Source: Candidatus Bathyarchaeota archaeon
Lineage (GTDB): Archaea; Thermoproteota; Bathyarchaeia; TCS64; PIYN01
NCBI GenBank assembly: GCA_003601775.1
Contig: PIYN01000012.1
Location: forward strand, 1-64,000
DNA: 64,000 bases
Direction of reading: 5' to 3'
Shown: positions 20,253 to 29,363 of the stretch, one piece after another
How the letters are laid out: each line of letters begins with the position of its first letter
How positions within the stretch are numbered: position 1 is the first letter of the stretch
The notes under the pieces: model-generated
What the model saw: only the letters and a program-made list of their open reading frames with translations
What the model was told of the DNA's origin: nothing
Databases searched by the model: none
Made by a program: the position numbers and the translations under genes

Positions 20253-21038
20253 ATGGGAGTGTGGCCCGAGGGGAAGAGGTGTGCCGTCTTCCTCTCCTTC
20301 GACTATGATGCGGAGAGCGCGGAGGTCTGGAGGTTCCCGAAGGGCGTCATCGAGCAGTCGAAGGGGCAGTTTGCCCCGAGGGTCGCGATCCCGAGGATCC
20401 TCGACCTCCTCGATAGGCTTGAGGTGAAGGTGACCTTCTTCGTCCCAGGGTGGACGGCCGAGACCTACCCGGAGACGGTCCAGGAGATCCTCTCGAGGGG
20501 GCATGAGGTCGGGGCCCACGGATACCTGCACAAGAAGCTGAATGAGGTCTCAGCGGAGGAAGAGGAGGAGATCTTCGAACGCATGATGACCGCCCTGACG
20601 GATGTGATGGGCGAGAAGCCCCTGGGTTTCAGGGCTCCCTACTGGCTCTACAGTGAGCGGACTATCGACCACCTCAAGAGATATGGCTTCTTCTACACCA
20701 GCGACTTCATGAATGATGATATGCCCTACATGCTGAGGTACAAGGGGGAGGAGACGGGGCTGGTGGAGCTCCCCGTGGAGTGGTTCCTCGACGACTGGGT
20801 CCTCTTCGAGACCCATAGGAAGACCTGCTCGGAGGTCTATGAGACCTGGCTGGGGGAGTTCGAGGGGATCCACGAGCTTGGCAGGTACCTCTGCCTCACC
20901 TTCCATCCCCAGACCATAGGGAGGATATCGAGGCTTAGGATGCTCGAGAGGCTGATCAGGGAGATGAAGAGGCGGGGCGACGTCTGGTTCCCGAGGGGTG
21001 TCGACCTGGCAAGGTGGTGGAAGGAAAGAAAGGCATAA
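20253..21038 (+). CDS. Polysaccharide deacetylase family protein
   Basis: VFLSFDYDAES, VTFFVPGWTAETYPETVQEILSRGHEVGAHGYLH (NodB motifs); ATG at 20253 preferred over ORF start 20187. Confidence 0.87.
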   Translation: MGVWPEGKRCAVFLSFDYDAESAEVWRFPKGVIEQSKGQFAPRVAIPRILDLLDRLEVKVTFFVPGWTAETYPETVQEILSRGHEVGAHGYLHKKLNEVSAEEEEEIFERMMTALTDVMGEKPLGFRAPYWLYSERTIDHLKRYGFFYTSDFMNDDMPYMLRYKGEETGLVELPVEWFLDDWVLFETHRKTCSEVYETWLGEFEGIHELGRYLCLTFHPQTIGRISRLRMLERLIREMKRRGDVWFPRGVDLARWWKERKA

Positions 21039-21082
21039 GGGTCCTTCTCACGGCCCTCTGCAGGGGATGAGAAAGAATCACT

Positions 21083-21844
21083 CTATTTTCTCCTTTTTAT
21101 CGCCTCTACCAGCCGAGGCAGGGCCTCGCCTGAGGGCGCCCTTATGATGATGTCGCAGAGGGGCGTGAGCTCCGTCTCCCTGGGGTTGACCTCTATGAGG
21201 ACCCCTCCAGACTGTTTGACGGCGATGGGGAGGGAGGCTGCGGGGTAGACGACCCCCGAGGTCCCAATGACGAGCATGCAGTCGCACTTCGCGGTCTCAT
21301 CGTAACACCTCCTCAGGACGTCCGGGGGGATGGGCTCGCCGAACATGACGGTATCACTCTTTATCAGACCGCCGCAGAGGGGGCACCTCGGGGGGATCTC
21401 CTCGATCCTGAAGGACTCCCTGTCGAACCGACTGTGACAGGAGATGCACCTCAGCTTATAGGCGTTCCCATGGATCTCGATGACGTTCCTGCTGCCTGCT
21501 TGGAAGTGTAGGTTATCTATGTTCTGCGTAATCAGCGCCCTGAGGATACCCATCCGCTCCAGCTCCGCCAGAGCGTAGTGCCCCGGATTCGGCCTCGCCC
21601 TCCTGAGGGCTTCCCCGAGACCCCCTGGCCGGGAGACCCCCCTCAGCCTCCTCTCCCACCAACCCTTCGGGTCGGCCTTGAACCGCTCAAAGCCCCTCAT
21701 ATCCGGTTCGCCGAAGCGGGTCCAGAGGCCGCCTGGACCCCTGAAGGGGGGTATCCCGCTCTCCACTGAGACCCCTGCCCCCGTCAGGGCCACGACATAC
21801 CTTGCTCTCAGGATCGCCTCCACGGCGGCCTCTATCTCCTCCAT
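21083..21844 (-). CDS. NAD-dependent protein deacylase (Sir2 family)
   Basis: VVALTGAGVSVESGIPPFRGPGGLW, LITQNIDNLHFQAGSRNVIEIHGN, Zn CISC..CPLCGG, KSDTVMFGEPIP. Confidence 0.94.
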   Translation of the reverse strand: MEEIEAAVEAILRARYVVALTGAGVSVESGIPPFRGPGGLWTRFGEPDMRGFERFKADPKGWWERRLRGVSRPGGLGEALRRARPNPGHYALAELERMGILRALITQNIDNLHFQAGSRNVIEIHGNAYKLRCISCHSRFDRESFRIEEIPPRCPLCGGLIKSDTVMFGEPIPPDVLRRCYDETAKCDCMLVIGTSGVVYPAASLPIAVKQSGGVLIEVNPRETELTPLCDIIIRAPSGEALPRLVEAIKRRK

Positions 21845-21900
21845 CCTCCAGACCCCTCTCTGGGGTGCTCGGGAAGACCTCTTGGGCCCGCTCCAGCCGC

Positions 21901-22887
21901 TTACTTGCCCAGCTTCTCCTTCAGGGCCTTCGTCAGGGCGGGGACCACCTTGTAGAGGTCGCCCACGATCCCGTAGTCCGCTATGTTGAAGATCGGCGCC
22001 TCCTCATCGCTGTTTATCGCCACGATGACCTTGGCGTCCCTTATCCCCGCTACGTGCTGGATCGTCCCCGAGATCCCGCAGGCGATGTAGAGGTCGGGCT
22101 TGACCTTATGCCCCGAGAGGCCGATCCACTCCTCGAGCCAGTGGTAGTCCGCTGCGAGCGGCCTTGTGCACCCCACCCTCGCCCCGAGGACCTCCGCGAG
22201 CTCCTCCAGCAGCTTCAGGTCCTCCCTCTTCTTGATCCCCCTACCTCCGGCCACGATGACGGGGGCGTCCTCGATCCTGAAGCCCGCCCTCCGCTTCTCC
22301 TTCCTCTCCACGACCCTGACCCTGGGCTCCGGGACCTCGACCTCCAGGGCCACAACCTCACCGCGCCTCTCAGCGGGCTCGGGCCTCTCGTAGACCCTCG
22401 GGGGGATGGTCGCCATCTGCGGCTTCCTCAGGCAGACCTCCTCCGCGACGGTCGAGCCCCCGTAGGTCAGGCGCCTCCCCACGAGCCGTCCCTCCTCGTC
22501 CACTTCCAGGGAGATGCAGTCGGTCATACAACCCGTCTCAAGGGCGGCCGCCACCCTCGGGGCGAGCTCCTTCCCCCTCTTCGTCCCCCCGATGAGGAGG
22601 ACCTCCGGGGGCTCAGCCTCAACGACCCTCAGGAGGGCTGCCTTGTAGGTCTCGACGTTGAAGTCCGCCAGCCTCGGGTTCTCCAGGACATACACCCTAT
22701 CAGCCCCGTGCCTAATTGCCTCCTCCCTCCTCTCCCCGCCGACCTCGCCACCGATCAGGACCGCTGAGAGGGGGGCGCCGAGTTTGTCAGCCAGCCCCCG
22801 CCCCGCTGCGAGGAGCTCGAGGAGGAGACTTGGGTTCTCAGAGTAGACCATCACGCCCCTGAAACTTGATCCATTCATCTCCGTCAC
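21901..22887 (-). CDS. etfA: Electron transfer flavoprotein alpha subunit
   Basis: VIVAGGRGIKKREDLKLLEELAEVLGARVGCTRPLAADY, YIACGISGTIQHVAGIRDAKVIVAINSDEEAPIFNIADYGIVGDLYKVVPAL. Confidence 0.94.
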   Translation of the reverse strand: MTEMNGSSFRGVMVYSENPSLLLELLAAGRGLADKLGAPLSAVLIGGEVGGERREEAIRHGADRVYVLENPRLADFNVETYKAALLRVVEAEPPEVLLIGGTKRGKELAPRVAAALETGCMTDCISLEVDEEGRLVGRRLTYGGSTVAEEVCLRKPQMATIPPRVYERPEPAERRGEVVALEVEVPEPRVRVVERKEKRRAGFRIEDAPVIVAGGRGIKKREDLKLLEELAEVLGARVGCTRPLAADYHWLEEWIGLSGHKVKPDLYIACGISGTIQHVAGIRDAKVIVAINSDEEAPIFNIADYGIVGDLYKVVPALTKALKEKLGK

Positions 22888-23675
22888 CTCAGCACCCCTT
22901 CCTCCATGAGCTTCTCAACCAGCCTCTCGGCCGCCTCCTCCGGTGTCTCCGCCTCGATGATCATCTTCTTCCTCTCCATCTTGGGGGCCCTGACCTCCAG
23001 GATCTCCACGGCCGACCCCGCGGAGCCCACCTCTCCCTCAGAGAGGCCGAGGGCCTCCCTGTCCCACTCCTCTATCTTCTTCCGCGAAGCCCTCATGATG
23101 CTCATGAGGGAGGGGATCCTGGGCTCGTTGATCTCCCTCACGACCGTCACGACGGCGGGCATCGGGGCCTCGACCACCTCGTCCTCCTCCTCCAAGTCCC
23201 TCTCAGCCACGACCCGCCCCTCCTTGAGGTCGAGGCTCCTCACGTAGGTCAATTGCGGTAGCCCCAGGAGCTCGGCGACCCTCGGGCCCACCTGGGCTGA
23301 GAGGCTGTCGAGGGTCATCTCGCCGCAGAGGATGAGGTCGTACTCCCCGATCTTCCTTATCGCCGCGGCGAGTATCCGCGAAGTGGCGAGGGTATCCGAC
23401 CCCTCGAAGGCGGGGTCCTTCAGGAGGTAGGCCTCATCACAGCCCATCGCCAGGGCCTCGCGGAGGGCCGTCCGTGTCTTGTCGTCCCCCAGGGAGAGGA
23501 CGGCGACCTTCCCCCCATGCTTCTCCTTCAACTGAACAGCGGCCTCCACCGCCCTCTTATCCACGTCGCTGATCTTCCTGGGGAGCCCCGCGAGGATCGG
23601 ACGCTGGGTCCTCGGGTCTACCTTTATCTCGGTCAGGTCCACGATGTCCTTGATGAGGACTATCACGTTGACCAA
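22884..23675 (-). CDS. etfB: Electron transfer flavoprotein beta subunit
   Basis: ISDVDKRAVEAAVQLKEKHGGKVAVLSLGDDKTRTALREALAMGCDEAYLL..., SAQVGPRVAELLGLPQLTYV; overlaps etfA by 4 bp. Confidence 0.93.
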   Translation of the reverse strand: MVNVIVLIKDIVDLTEIKVDPRTQRPILAGLPRKISDVDKRAVEAAVQLKEKHGGKVAVLSLGDDKTRTALREALAMGCDEAYLLKDPAFEGSDTLATSRILAAAIRKIGEYDLILCGEMTLDSLSAQVGPRVAELLGLPQLTYVRSLDLKEGRVVAERDLEEEDEVVEAPMPAVVTVVREINEPRIPSLMSIMRASRKKIEEWDREALGLSEGEVGSAGSAVEILEVRAPKMERKKMIIEAETPEEAAERLVEKLMEEGVLR

Positions 23676-23809
23676 GGATCTACACCCCTTTCTCAGAAGA
23701 ATAATTTGCTGGGATATTTAGTGTTTTTCCCAGTCATCTCCCCTTGAGGCGGGTCGGCGCTCGGAAAATCTTTAACCTTCTTAGGAGAATATGGAGGTGG
23801 AGAGGGAAG

Positions 23810-24949
23810 ATGAAGGTAGAGGATTTGAGGAAGATCGCCGTTCTGGGCGCGGGGGTCATGGGACACGGGATCGCCCAGGTCGCCGCGGTCGCGGGCTACA
23901 CCGTGGCCATGAGGGATATCTCCGAGGAGATCCTGGAGCGGGCCGTGGGGAACATCAGGCGGAGCCTGGAGAGGCTCGTCAGGAGGGGGCGTCTCAGCGA
24001 AGGGGATGTCGAGGCGACTCTCTCGAGGATCAGGACGACCTTGGACCTCAGGGAGGCCGTGGGGGACGCGGGCCTCGTCATCGAGGCCGTCCCCGAGAGG
24101 TTGGACCTGAAGAAGAGGGTCTTCAAGGAGGTTGAGGAGGCAGCGCCAGAGAGGGCGGTCCTCGCCTCGAATACGTCGAGCCTCAGCATCACTGAGATAG
24201 CGGAGGCCGTTGAGGACCCGGGGAGGGTCGTGGGGATGCACTTCTTCAACCCTCCGGTCATCATGCGCCTCGTGGAGGTGGTGCCGGGGGAGAGGACCTC
24301 CAGGGAGACGGTGGAGTTCGCCCTCGGCTTCGTGAAGAAACTGGGGAAGACGCCCGTCTTGGTGAAGAGGGACAGCCCAGGCTTCATCGTCAACAGGGTC
24401 CTCGTCCCATACCTGAACGAGGCCGCCAAGATGGTGGATAGAGGGGAGGCCGAGGTCCTGGAGATCGACAGCGCGATGCAGTTCAAGGCCCGGTTCCCCA
24501 TGGGCCCCTTCCTCCTCTCAGACCTCATAGGGATAGACATCGTCCACCACATCCTCAAGGTCTTCGAGGAGAAACTCGGGCCCTTCTACAAGCCCTCGGA
24601 GTCCATAGAAAGGCTCTACAGGGAGGGGAAGCTCGGCAGGAAGACGGGGGAGGGCTTCTACAACTACAGGGAGGGACGCCCCCAGGTCCCGGAGGAGGCC
24701 GGGAGGGGCTTCGACGTGAATCGGCTCTTGGCGCTGATGGTCAACGAGGCCGCGAAGGTCGTCTCAGAGGGGGTCGCGGAGATCGAGGACGTCGATACGG
24801 CGATGAAGCTGGGGGCGAACCTCCCGGAGGGACCCTTCGAGGCCGCGAGGAGGATCGGCGTAGGAAGGCTGACGGAGGTGCTGAGGGAGCTGGAGGAGAG
24901 GTATGGGGAGGGGTATGCGCCCTCCCCCCTCCTCTCCAGCCTGAAGTAG
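23810..24949 (+). CDS. 3-hydroxyacyl-CoA dehydrogenase
   Basis: KIAVLGAGVMGHGIAQVAAVAGYTVAMRDIS, VLASNTSSLSITEIAEAV, GMHFFNPPVIMRLVEVV, DSPGFIVNRVLVPYLNEA; ATG at 23810 preferred. Confidence 0.94.
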   Translation: MKVEDLRKIAVLGAGVMGHGIAQVAAVAGYTVAMRDISEEILERAVGNIRRSLERLVRRGRLSEGDVEATLSRIRTTLDLREAVGDAGLVIEAVPERLDLKKRVFKEVEEAAPERAVLASNTSSLSITEIAEAVEDPGRVVGMHFFNPPVIMRLVEVVPGERTSRETVEFALGFVKKLGKTPVLVKRDSPGFIVNRVLVPYLNEAAKMVDRGEAEVLEIDSAMQFKARFPMGPFLLSDLIGIDIVHHILKVFEEKLGPFYKPSESIERLYREGKLGRKTGEGFYNYREGRPQVPEEAGRGFDVNRLLALMVNEAAKVVSEGVAEIEDVDTAMKLGANLPEGPFEAARRIGVGRLTEVLRELEERYGEGYAPSPLLSSLK

Positions 24950-24964
24950 TCACCGGGGGTCCCC

Positions 24965-25762
24965 GTGGTGGGAGAGTTGGAGGAGAAACCTGTCCTGATC
25001 CGAAGGGAGGGGAACCTCGCGTGGATCCTCCTGAACAGGCCGAAGAAGCTCAACGCCCTGAATGCTGATATGCTCGACCTCCTGGAGTCGGCCCTCGAGG
25101 AGCTGGACTCCGATGAGGGGGTCCGCTGCATCCTCCTGAGGGGGGTCGGGGAGAGGGCCTTCTCGGCCGGCGCCGACGTCTCCTGGCTCTCGGGTCTCTC
25201 CGTTGAGGAGGCGAGGACCCAGGTCTCTGAGAAGGGGCATAGGGTCGTCATGAAGATCAGGGGGCTCTCTAAGCCGGTGATAGCCGTAGTCAACGGCTAC
25301 GCCCTCGGCGGAGGATGCGAGCTTGCCCTCGCCTGCGACCTCAGGATCGCCTCCGAGAAGGCACGGTTCTCCCAGCCGGAGATCAGGCTGGGCCTCATCC
25401 CGGGGTGGGGAGGGACCCAGCTCCTGCCGAGGGTCGTGGGGGCGACGAGGGCCGGGGAGATGATCCTGCTTGGAGGGGCGGTCGACGCGGAGGAGGCCCA
25501 TAGGATGGGACTGGTGAATAGGGTCGTCCCCCCTGAGAAGCTGGACGAGGAGGCCGTGAGGGTGGCCGAGGCCCTGGCCTCGGGGCCGCCGAGGGCGCTG
25601 GCCGTGGCGAAACGCCTTCTGAACCTCAGCCTTCAGGGGCCCCTGGAGGAGGGGTTGAGGGAGGAGGCTGAGGGCTTCTCGAGCCTCTTCTCCACCGAGG
25701 ACTTCAAGGAGGGCGTCGCCGCCTTCAGGGAGAAGCGGAGGCCCGAGTTCAAGGGGAGGTAG
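24965..25762 (+). CDS. Enoyl-CoA hydratase/isomerase
   Basis: WILLNRPKKLNALNADMLDLLESAL, AFSAGADVSWLSG, VIAVVNGYALGGGCELALACDLRIAS. Confidence 0.94.
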   Translation: MVGELEEKPVLIRREGNLAWILLNRPKKLNALNADMLDLLESALEELDSDEGVRCILLRGVGERAFSAGADVSWLSGLSVEEARTQVSEKGHRVVMKIRGLSKPVIAVVNGYALGGGCELALACDLRIASEKARFSQPEIRLGLIPGWGGTQLLPRVVGATRAGEMILLGGAVDAEEAHRMGLVNRVVPPEKLDEEAVRVAEALASGPPRALAVAKRLLNLSLQGPLEEGLREEAEGFSSLFSTEDFKEGVAAFREKRRPEFKGR

Positions 25763-26141
25763 GGCCGAGGGGCTTGAAGAAGAGGAGGGTCTTGTCTCCC
25801 TCCTTCCTGAACTCGGCGACGACCTTTGTCCCCACCTGGACCTCCTGGCCCTCGGAGATCCTCGCGGTTATTTTAGGTCCCTCCTTCAATTCGACGACAG
25901 CAACGGCGTAGGGGGTCCTCCCGGCCATCGAGGTCGGGGGGACGTGGATGACGGTGAAGGCCTTGACCTCCCCCTCGCCCCTGAGCTCCTCCCACTCCAT
26001 CTCCCTGTCCCCACACCTCGGGCAGAGGGGCCTTGGAGGGAGGTAGAGGGTCCCGCACGCCTTGCACCGGCTCCCCATCAGCCTCCCCTCCTCCAGGAAG
26101 GCTTGGAAGGACGACGGCGTGAACGACCTCACCTCGCTCAT
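25749..26141 (-). CDS. DUF35/OB-fold Zn-ribbon protein (thiolase partner)
   Basis: GSRCKACGTLYLPPRPLCPRCGDREMEWEEL...; directly 3' of thiolase. Confidence 0.88.
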   Translation of the reverse strand: MSEVRSFTPSSFQAFLEEGRLMGSRCKACGTLYLPPRPLCPRCGDREMEWEELRGEGEVKAFTVIHVPPTSMAGRTPYAVAVVELKEGPKITARISEGQEVQVGTKVVAEFRKEGDKTLLFFKPLGPTSP

Positions 26142-26145
26142 CCCC

Positions 26146-27390
26146 TCACCTCCCGTAGATCTGGACGACGACGGTCCCCCCCGAGGCCCCCACGTTGTGG
26201 ATCAGCCCTACCTCAGCATCGTCCACCTGCACCCTCCCCGCCTCCCCCCTGAGCTGCTTGAAGACCTCGTAGACCATGGAGGCACCTGTGGCGCCGACTG
26301 GATGACCCTTCGCCTTGAGGCCGCCGTCGGGGTTCACGGGGATCTCCCCATCCAGGGCCGTCCTGCCCTCCACCGCCGCCTTCCCCCCCTCCCCCTTCGG
26401 GAAGAAGCCGAGGTCCTCCGTGGCCAGGACCTCGGCTATCGTGAAGCAGTCATGGACCTCCGCCAAGTCCACGTCCCTCGGTTCTATCCCCGCCATCCTG
26501 TAGGCGGTGCGGGAGGCGATCCTCGTCCCCTTCAGCGTCGTCAGGTCCTCCCTGTCGTGGAGGGCCATGGTATCCGAGGCCTGCCCTATCCCCCTCACGT
26601 AGATGGGTGTGTCCGTGAACTTCTTGGCGACTTCCTCGGAGGCGAGTATGACGACGGCGGCCCCGTCGGAGGTCGGACAGCAGTCGAAGAGCCTCAGGGG
26701 GTAGGCGACCACCGGGTTCAGAGGGGACCTCAGGAACTCCATCTCATCCTTGAAGCTGTAACCCCTCCGCGCCCCCCACCTCCTCGCCATGTCCATGATC
26801 TCCTCCTGGAACTGGGCCTTGGGGTTCAGGGAGCCGTTGTGGTGGTTCTTGATGGAGATCGCCGCGAGCTCCTCCCAGGTCGAGCCGTACTTGGCGAAGT
26901 GGGCGGTGGCCATGGAGGCGTAGAGGCCTGGGAAGGTCGCGCCGACGGAGGCCTCGTAGATCTCGTCCGCGGCCATGGCGAGGGTGTCCGTGACCTCCTC
27001 GGTACTGAGGTTCCTCATCTTCTCCACGCCCCCCACCATCACCACGTCGAAGGCCCCGGAGGCGATCGCGAGGATCCCCAACTGGATCGCGACGCCCGAG
27101 CTGGCGCAGGCGTCCTCGATCCTGACGGAGGGGACGGGCGTGACGCCAAGCCAGTCCGCCATGATGGCCCCCAGGTGGCCCTGGTGCTCGAAGGCATCGC
27201 TGGAGAAGTTCCCGACGTAGAGGGCCTCGATATCCCTGAGGTTCATCCCTTTATCCACGGAGTCCAGGGCCTCGAGGGCGGCCTCCACGAAGAGGTCCCT
27301 ACTGGTCTTGTCCAAGTGCAGCTTGTGGTGGAACCGGGTCATGCCCGCCCCGACCACAGCCACCCCGCGGGCGAGTCCCATGGAGAACAC
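26146..27390 (-). CDS. Thiolase family protein (acetyl-CoA acetyltransferase-like)
   Basis: VRIEDACASSGVAIQLGILAIASGAFDVVMVGGVEKM, EVHDCFTIAEVL, NPDGGLKAKGHPVGATGASMVYEV. Confidence 0.92.
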   Translation of the reverse strand: MFSMGLARGVAVVGAGMTRFHHKLHLDKTSRDLFVEAALEALDSVDKGMNLRDIEALYVGNFSSDAFEHQGHLGAIMADWLGVTPVPSVRIEDACASSGVAIQLGILAIASGAFDVVMVGGVEKMRNLSTEEVTDTLAMAADEIYEASVGATFPGLYASMATAHFAKYGSTWEELAAISIKNHHNGSLNPKAQFQEEIMDMARRWGARRGYSFKDEMEFLRSPLNPVVAYPLRLFDCCPTSDGAAVVILASEEVAKKFTDTPIYVRGIGQASDTMALHDREDLTTLKGTRIASRTAYRMAGIEPRDVDLAEVHDCFTIAEVLATEDLGFFPKGEGGKAAVEGRTALDGEIPVNPDGGLKAKGHPVGATGASMVYEVFKQLRGEAGRVQVDDAEVGLIHNVGASGGTVVVQIYGR

Positions 27391-27466
27391 CGCTAATAGA
27401 CTATTTGTTGGAACAAATTAAAAATTGCGACGAAGGATATTTCGTCATCCAACGAAGTTGGAGGGG

Positions 27467-28762
27467 TCAGCCCGATCCGAGGAGGTACTCGAAGACCCTC
27501 AGGGCGGTCCTGGAGGCATGGTCCAGCGTCTCGGCTATATTCCTCGGGGCCTCCGCCGTCCCGGCGAGGAAGACCCCCTCCACGCCGGTCCCACTCGTCT
27601 CGAACTTCGGGTGCTCCGCCCTGTAGAAGCCGTCCTCGGCCACTTCTAACCCGAGGATCGGTGCGAGGTCGGCGTTGGGGGAGGGGCCCGTCTCGAGGAC
27701 GACGAGGTCCCCGCTTATTGAGAGGAGCTTCCCCGTGGAGGAGTCGAAGAGCTCCACGTTCAACGAGCCGCCCTCCCCAGGCCTGATCTCCGAGGGCTGC
27801 CCCTGGATGAAGATGACGCCCTCCTCCATCGCCCTACGGTAGTACTCCTCGACGCCCCGCCCCACGGCGCGGAGGTCGATGTAGCAGACGTAGACCTCCA
27901 CCTCCTCGCCGTACCTCTCCTTCACTGAGAGGGCCTGCTTCACGGCGACGGGGCACCCGATCCTGCAGCAGTAGGCGTTGTGCTTCAGGTCCCTCGACCC
28001 GATGCAGGTGAGGAAGACGACGCTCCTCGGCCTCTCCCCGTCGCTCACCCTCACGACCTCCCCAGAGGTCGGCCCCTCCGGGTCCAGGAGCCTCTCGAAC
28101 TCCATGTTATTGACCACGTCCCTGTAGCGTCCATAGCCGTACTGGGGGATCTTCGAGGCGTCGAAGAGGCGGAAGCCCGTCGCCACCACGATGGCGTCCA
28201 CCTCGACCTCTCGCTCCACGGCCTTCTCACCGTACCTCACCGCCTCCTGGGGGCAGACCTCCTCGCAGAGTCGGCAGTCCTCCCCCCGAGACCGTAGGCA
28301 GTTCTCCTCGTCGATGAGGTAGGCCCTTGGGTAGGCGCCTGGAGGTAGGTAGATCGCCTTCCTCCTCCCCAGACCCATCTCAAATCTCTTCGGGACCTCG
28401 ATGGGGCAGGCCTCCACGCACCTCCCGCAGAGGTCGCACCTGCTCGGGTCGACGAAGCGGGGTCTCCGCCTCAGCCCCACCCTGAATCGCCTCCCTTCAC
28501 GGACGACCTTTATGACCTCGCTATTTGTCTCAACCTCGACCCTTGGGTCCTTAACCACCGCCTCGACCTGTTTCTCGAGCCACTCCCTAACCCTCTCCTC
28601 CGTTGGGACGTCCCTGTAGAGGAAGCGGGCGTGTCCTCCCAAACCGGCTTCCTTCTCCACGAGGAGGACCTCCACGCCCAAGCTCGCCAGGTGGTGGGCG
28701 GCCTGGAGCCCCGCGACGCCCCCGCCTATCACCAGGACCCTCTTGTCCCTCACTGCCTCCAT
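27467..28762 (-). CDS. HdrA-like FAD/Fe-S oxidoreductase
   Basis: VLVIGGGVAGLQAAHHLASLGVEVLLVEKEAGLGGHA, ferredoxin motif CDLCGRCVEACP, CRLCEEVCPQEAV, YCCRIGCPVAVKQALSVKERYG. Confidence 0.85.
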   Translation of the reverse strand: MEAVRDKRVLVIGGGVAGLQAAHHLASLGVEVLLVEKEAGLGGHARFLYRDVPTEERVREWLEKQVEAVVKDPRVEVETNSEVIKVVREGRRFRVGLRRRPRFVDPSRCDLCGRCVEACPIEVPKRFEMGLGRRKAIYLPPGAYPRAYLIDEENCLRSRGEDCRLCEEVCPQEAVRYGEKAVEREVEVDAIVVATGFRLFDASKIPQYGYGRYRDVVNNMEFERLLDPEGPTSGEVVRVSDGERPRSVVFLTCIGSRDLKHNAYCCRIGCPVAVKQALSVKERYGEEVEVYVCYIDLRAVGRGVEEYYRRAMEEGVIFIQGQPSEIRPGEGGSLNVELFDSSTGKLLSISGDLVVLETGPSPNADLAPILGLEVAEDGFYRAEHPKFETSGTGVEGVFLAGTAEAPRNIAETLDHASRTALRVFEYLLGSG

Positions 28763-28834
28763 CTCCGACCTTGCCTCAACTCTCTTCCCAGATATACTTA
28801 TAAATTAATTTCCCATATCCCTTTGAGCCATCCC

Positions 28835-29362
28835 ATGGGGCGAAGGGCCTTGACCTTGAGGGACCTTACATCGGAGGCGGCCTCGGAGGGGGAGCTGAGG
28901 GAGAGGATCGTTAGGGAGCTGGGCTCCGAGTTCCAGTCCTGCTTCCGCTGCCTCCGGTGCACGAGCGGATGCACCTCCATGAAGCTCCTCGAGCTGAGGC
29001 CCCACTTCGTCATGAACATGGTTAAGCTGGGACTTGTGGAGGAGCTCATCTCCTCGGGGATCGTCTGGACCTGTGCCCTCTGCCTCAAGTGTGAGGAGCG
29101 CTGCCCCCAGGAGGTCTCACCCAGCGAGCTCATCACCCTCCTGAGAAATTTCTCCTTCCAGAGGGAGGAGAACGTCCCGGAGGCCTATCTCAAGGTCGTC
29201 AGCTCCGTCCTCGAGACGGGTTTCATCCAGGAGCCGATGGAGGTCGTCTCCAGGGAGTTCGAGGAGTTCACGAGGGAGTCGCTGGGGCTCCCGAGGCTCG
29301 TCGGCCCCCGAGAGGCCTTCAGCGAGAACCTCATCGAGTTGATGACGAGGGAGGCGGGATGA
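28835..29362 (+). CDS. HdrC-like 4Fe-4S protein
   Basis: CFRCLRCTSGCTSMKLLELRPHFVMNMVKLG...CALCLKCEERCPQEVSPSELI; ATG at 28835 preferred over ORF start 28631. Confidence 0.87.
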   Translation: MGRRALTLRDLTSEAASEGELRERIVRELGSEFQSCFRCLRCTSGCTSMKLLELRPHFVMNMVKLGLVEELISSGIVWTCALCLKCEERCPQEVSPSELITLLRNFSFQREENVPEAYLKVVSSVLETGFIQEPMEVVSREFEEFTRESLGLPRLVGPREAFSENLIELMTREAG

Positions 29363-29363
29363 G

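Noticed and set aside
26062-27396. 444-aa ORF antisense to thiolase
   Set aside because: Shadow ORF; composition (H, P, R, G, D rich) not protein-like.
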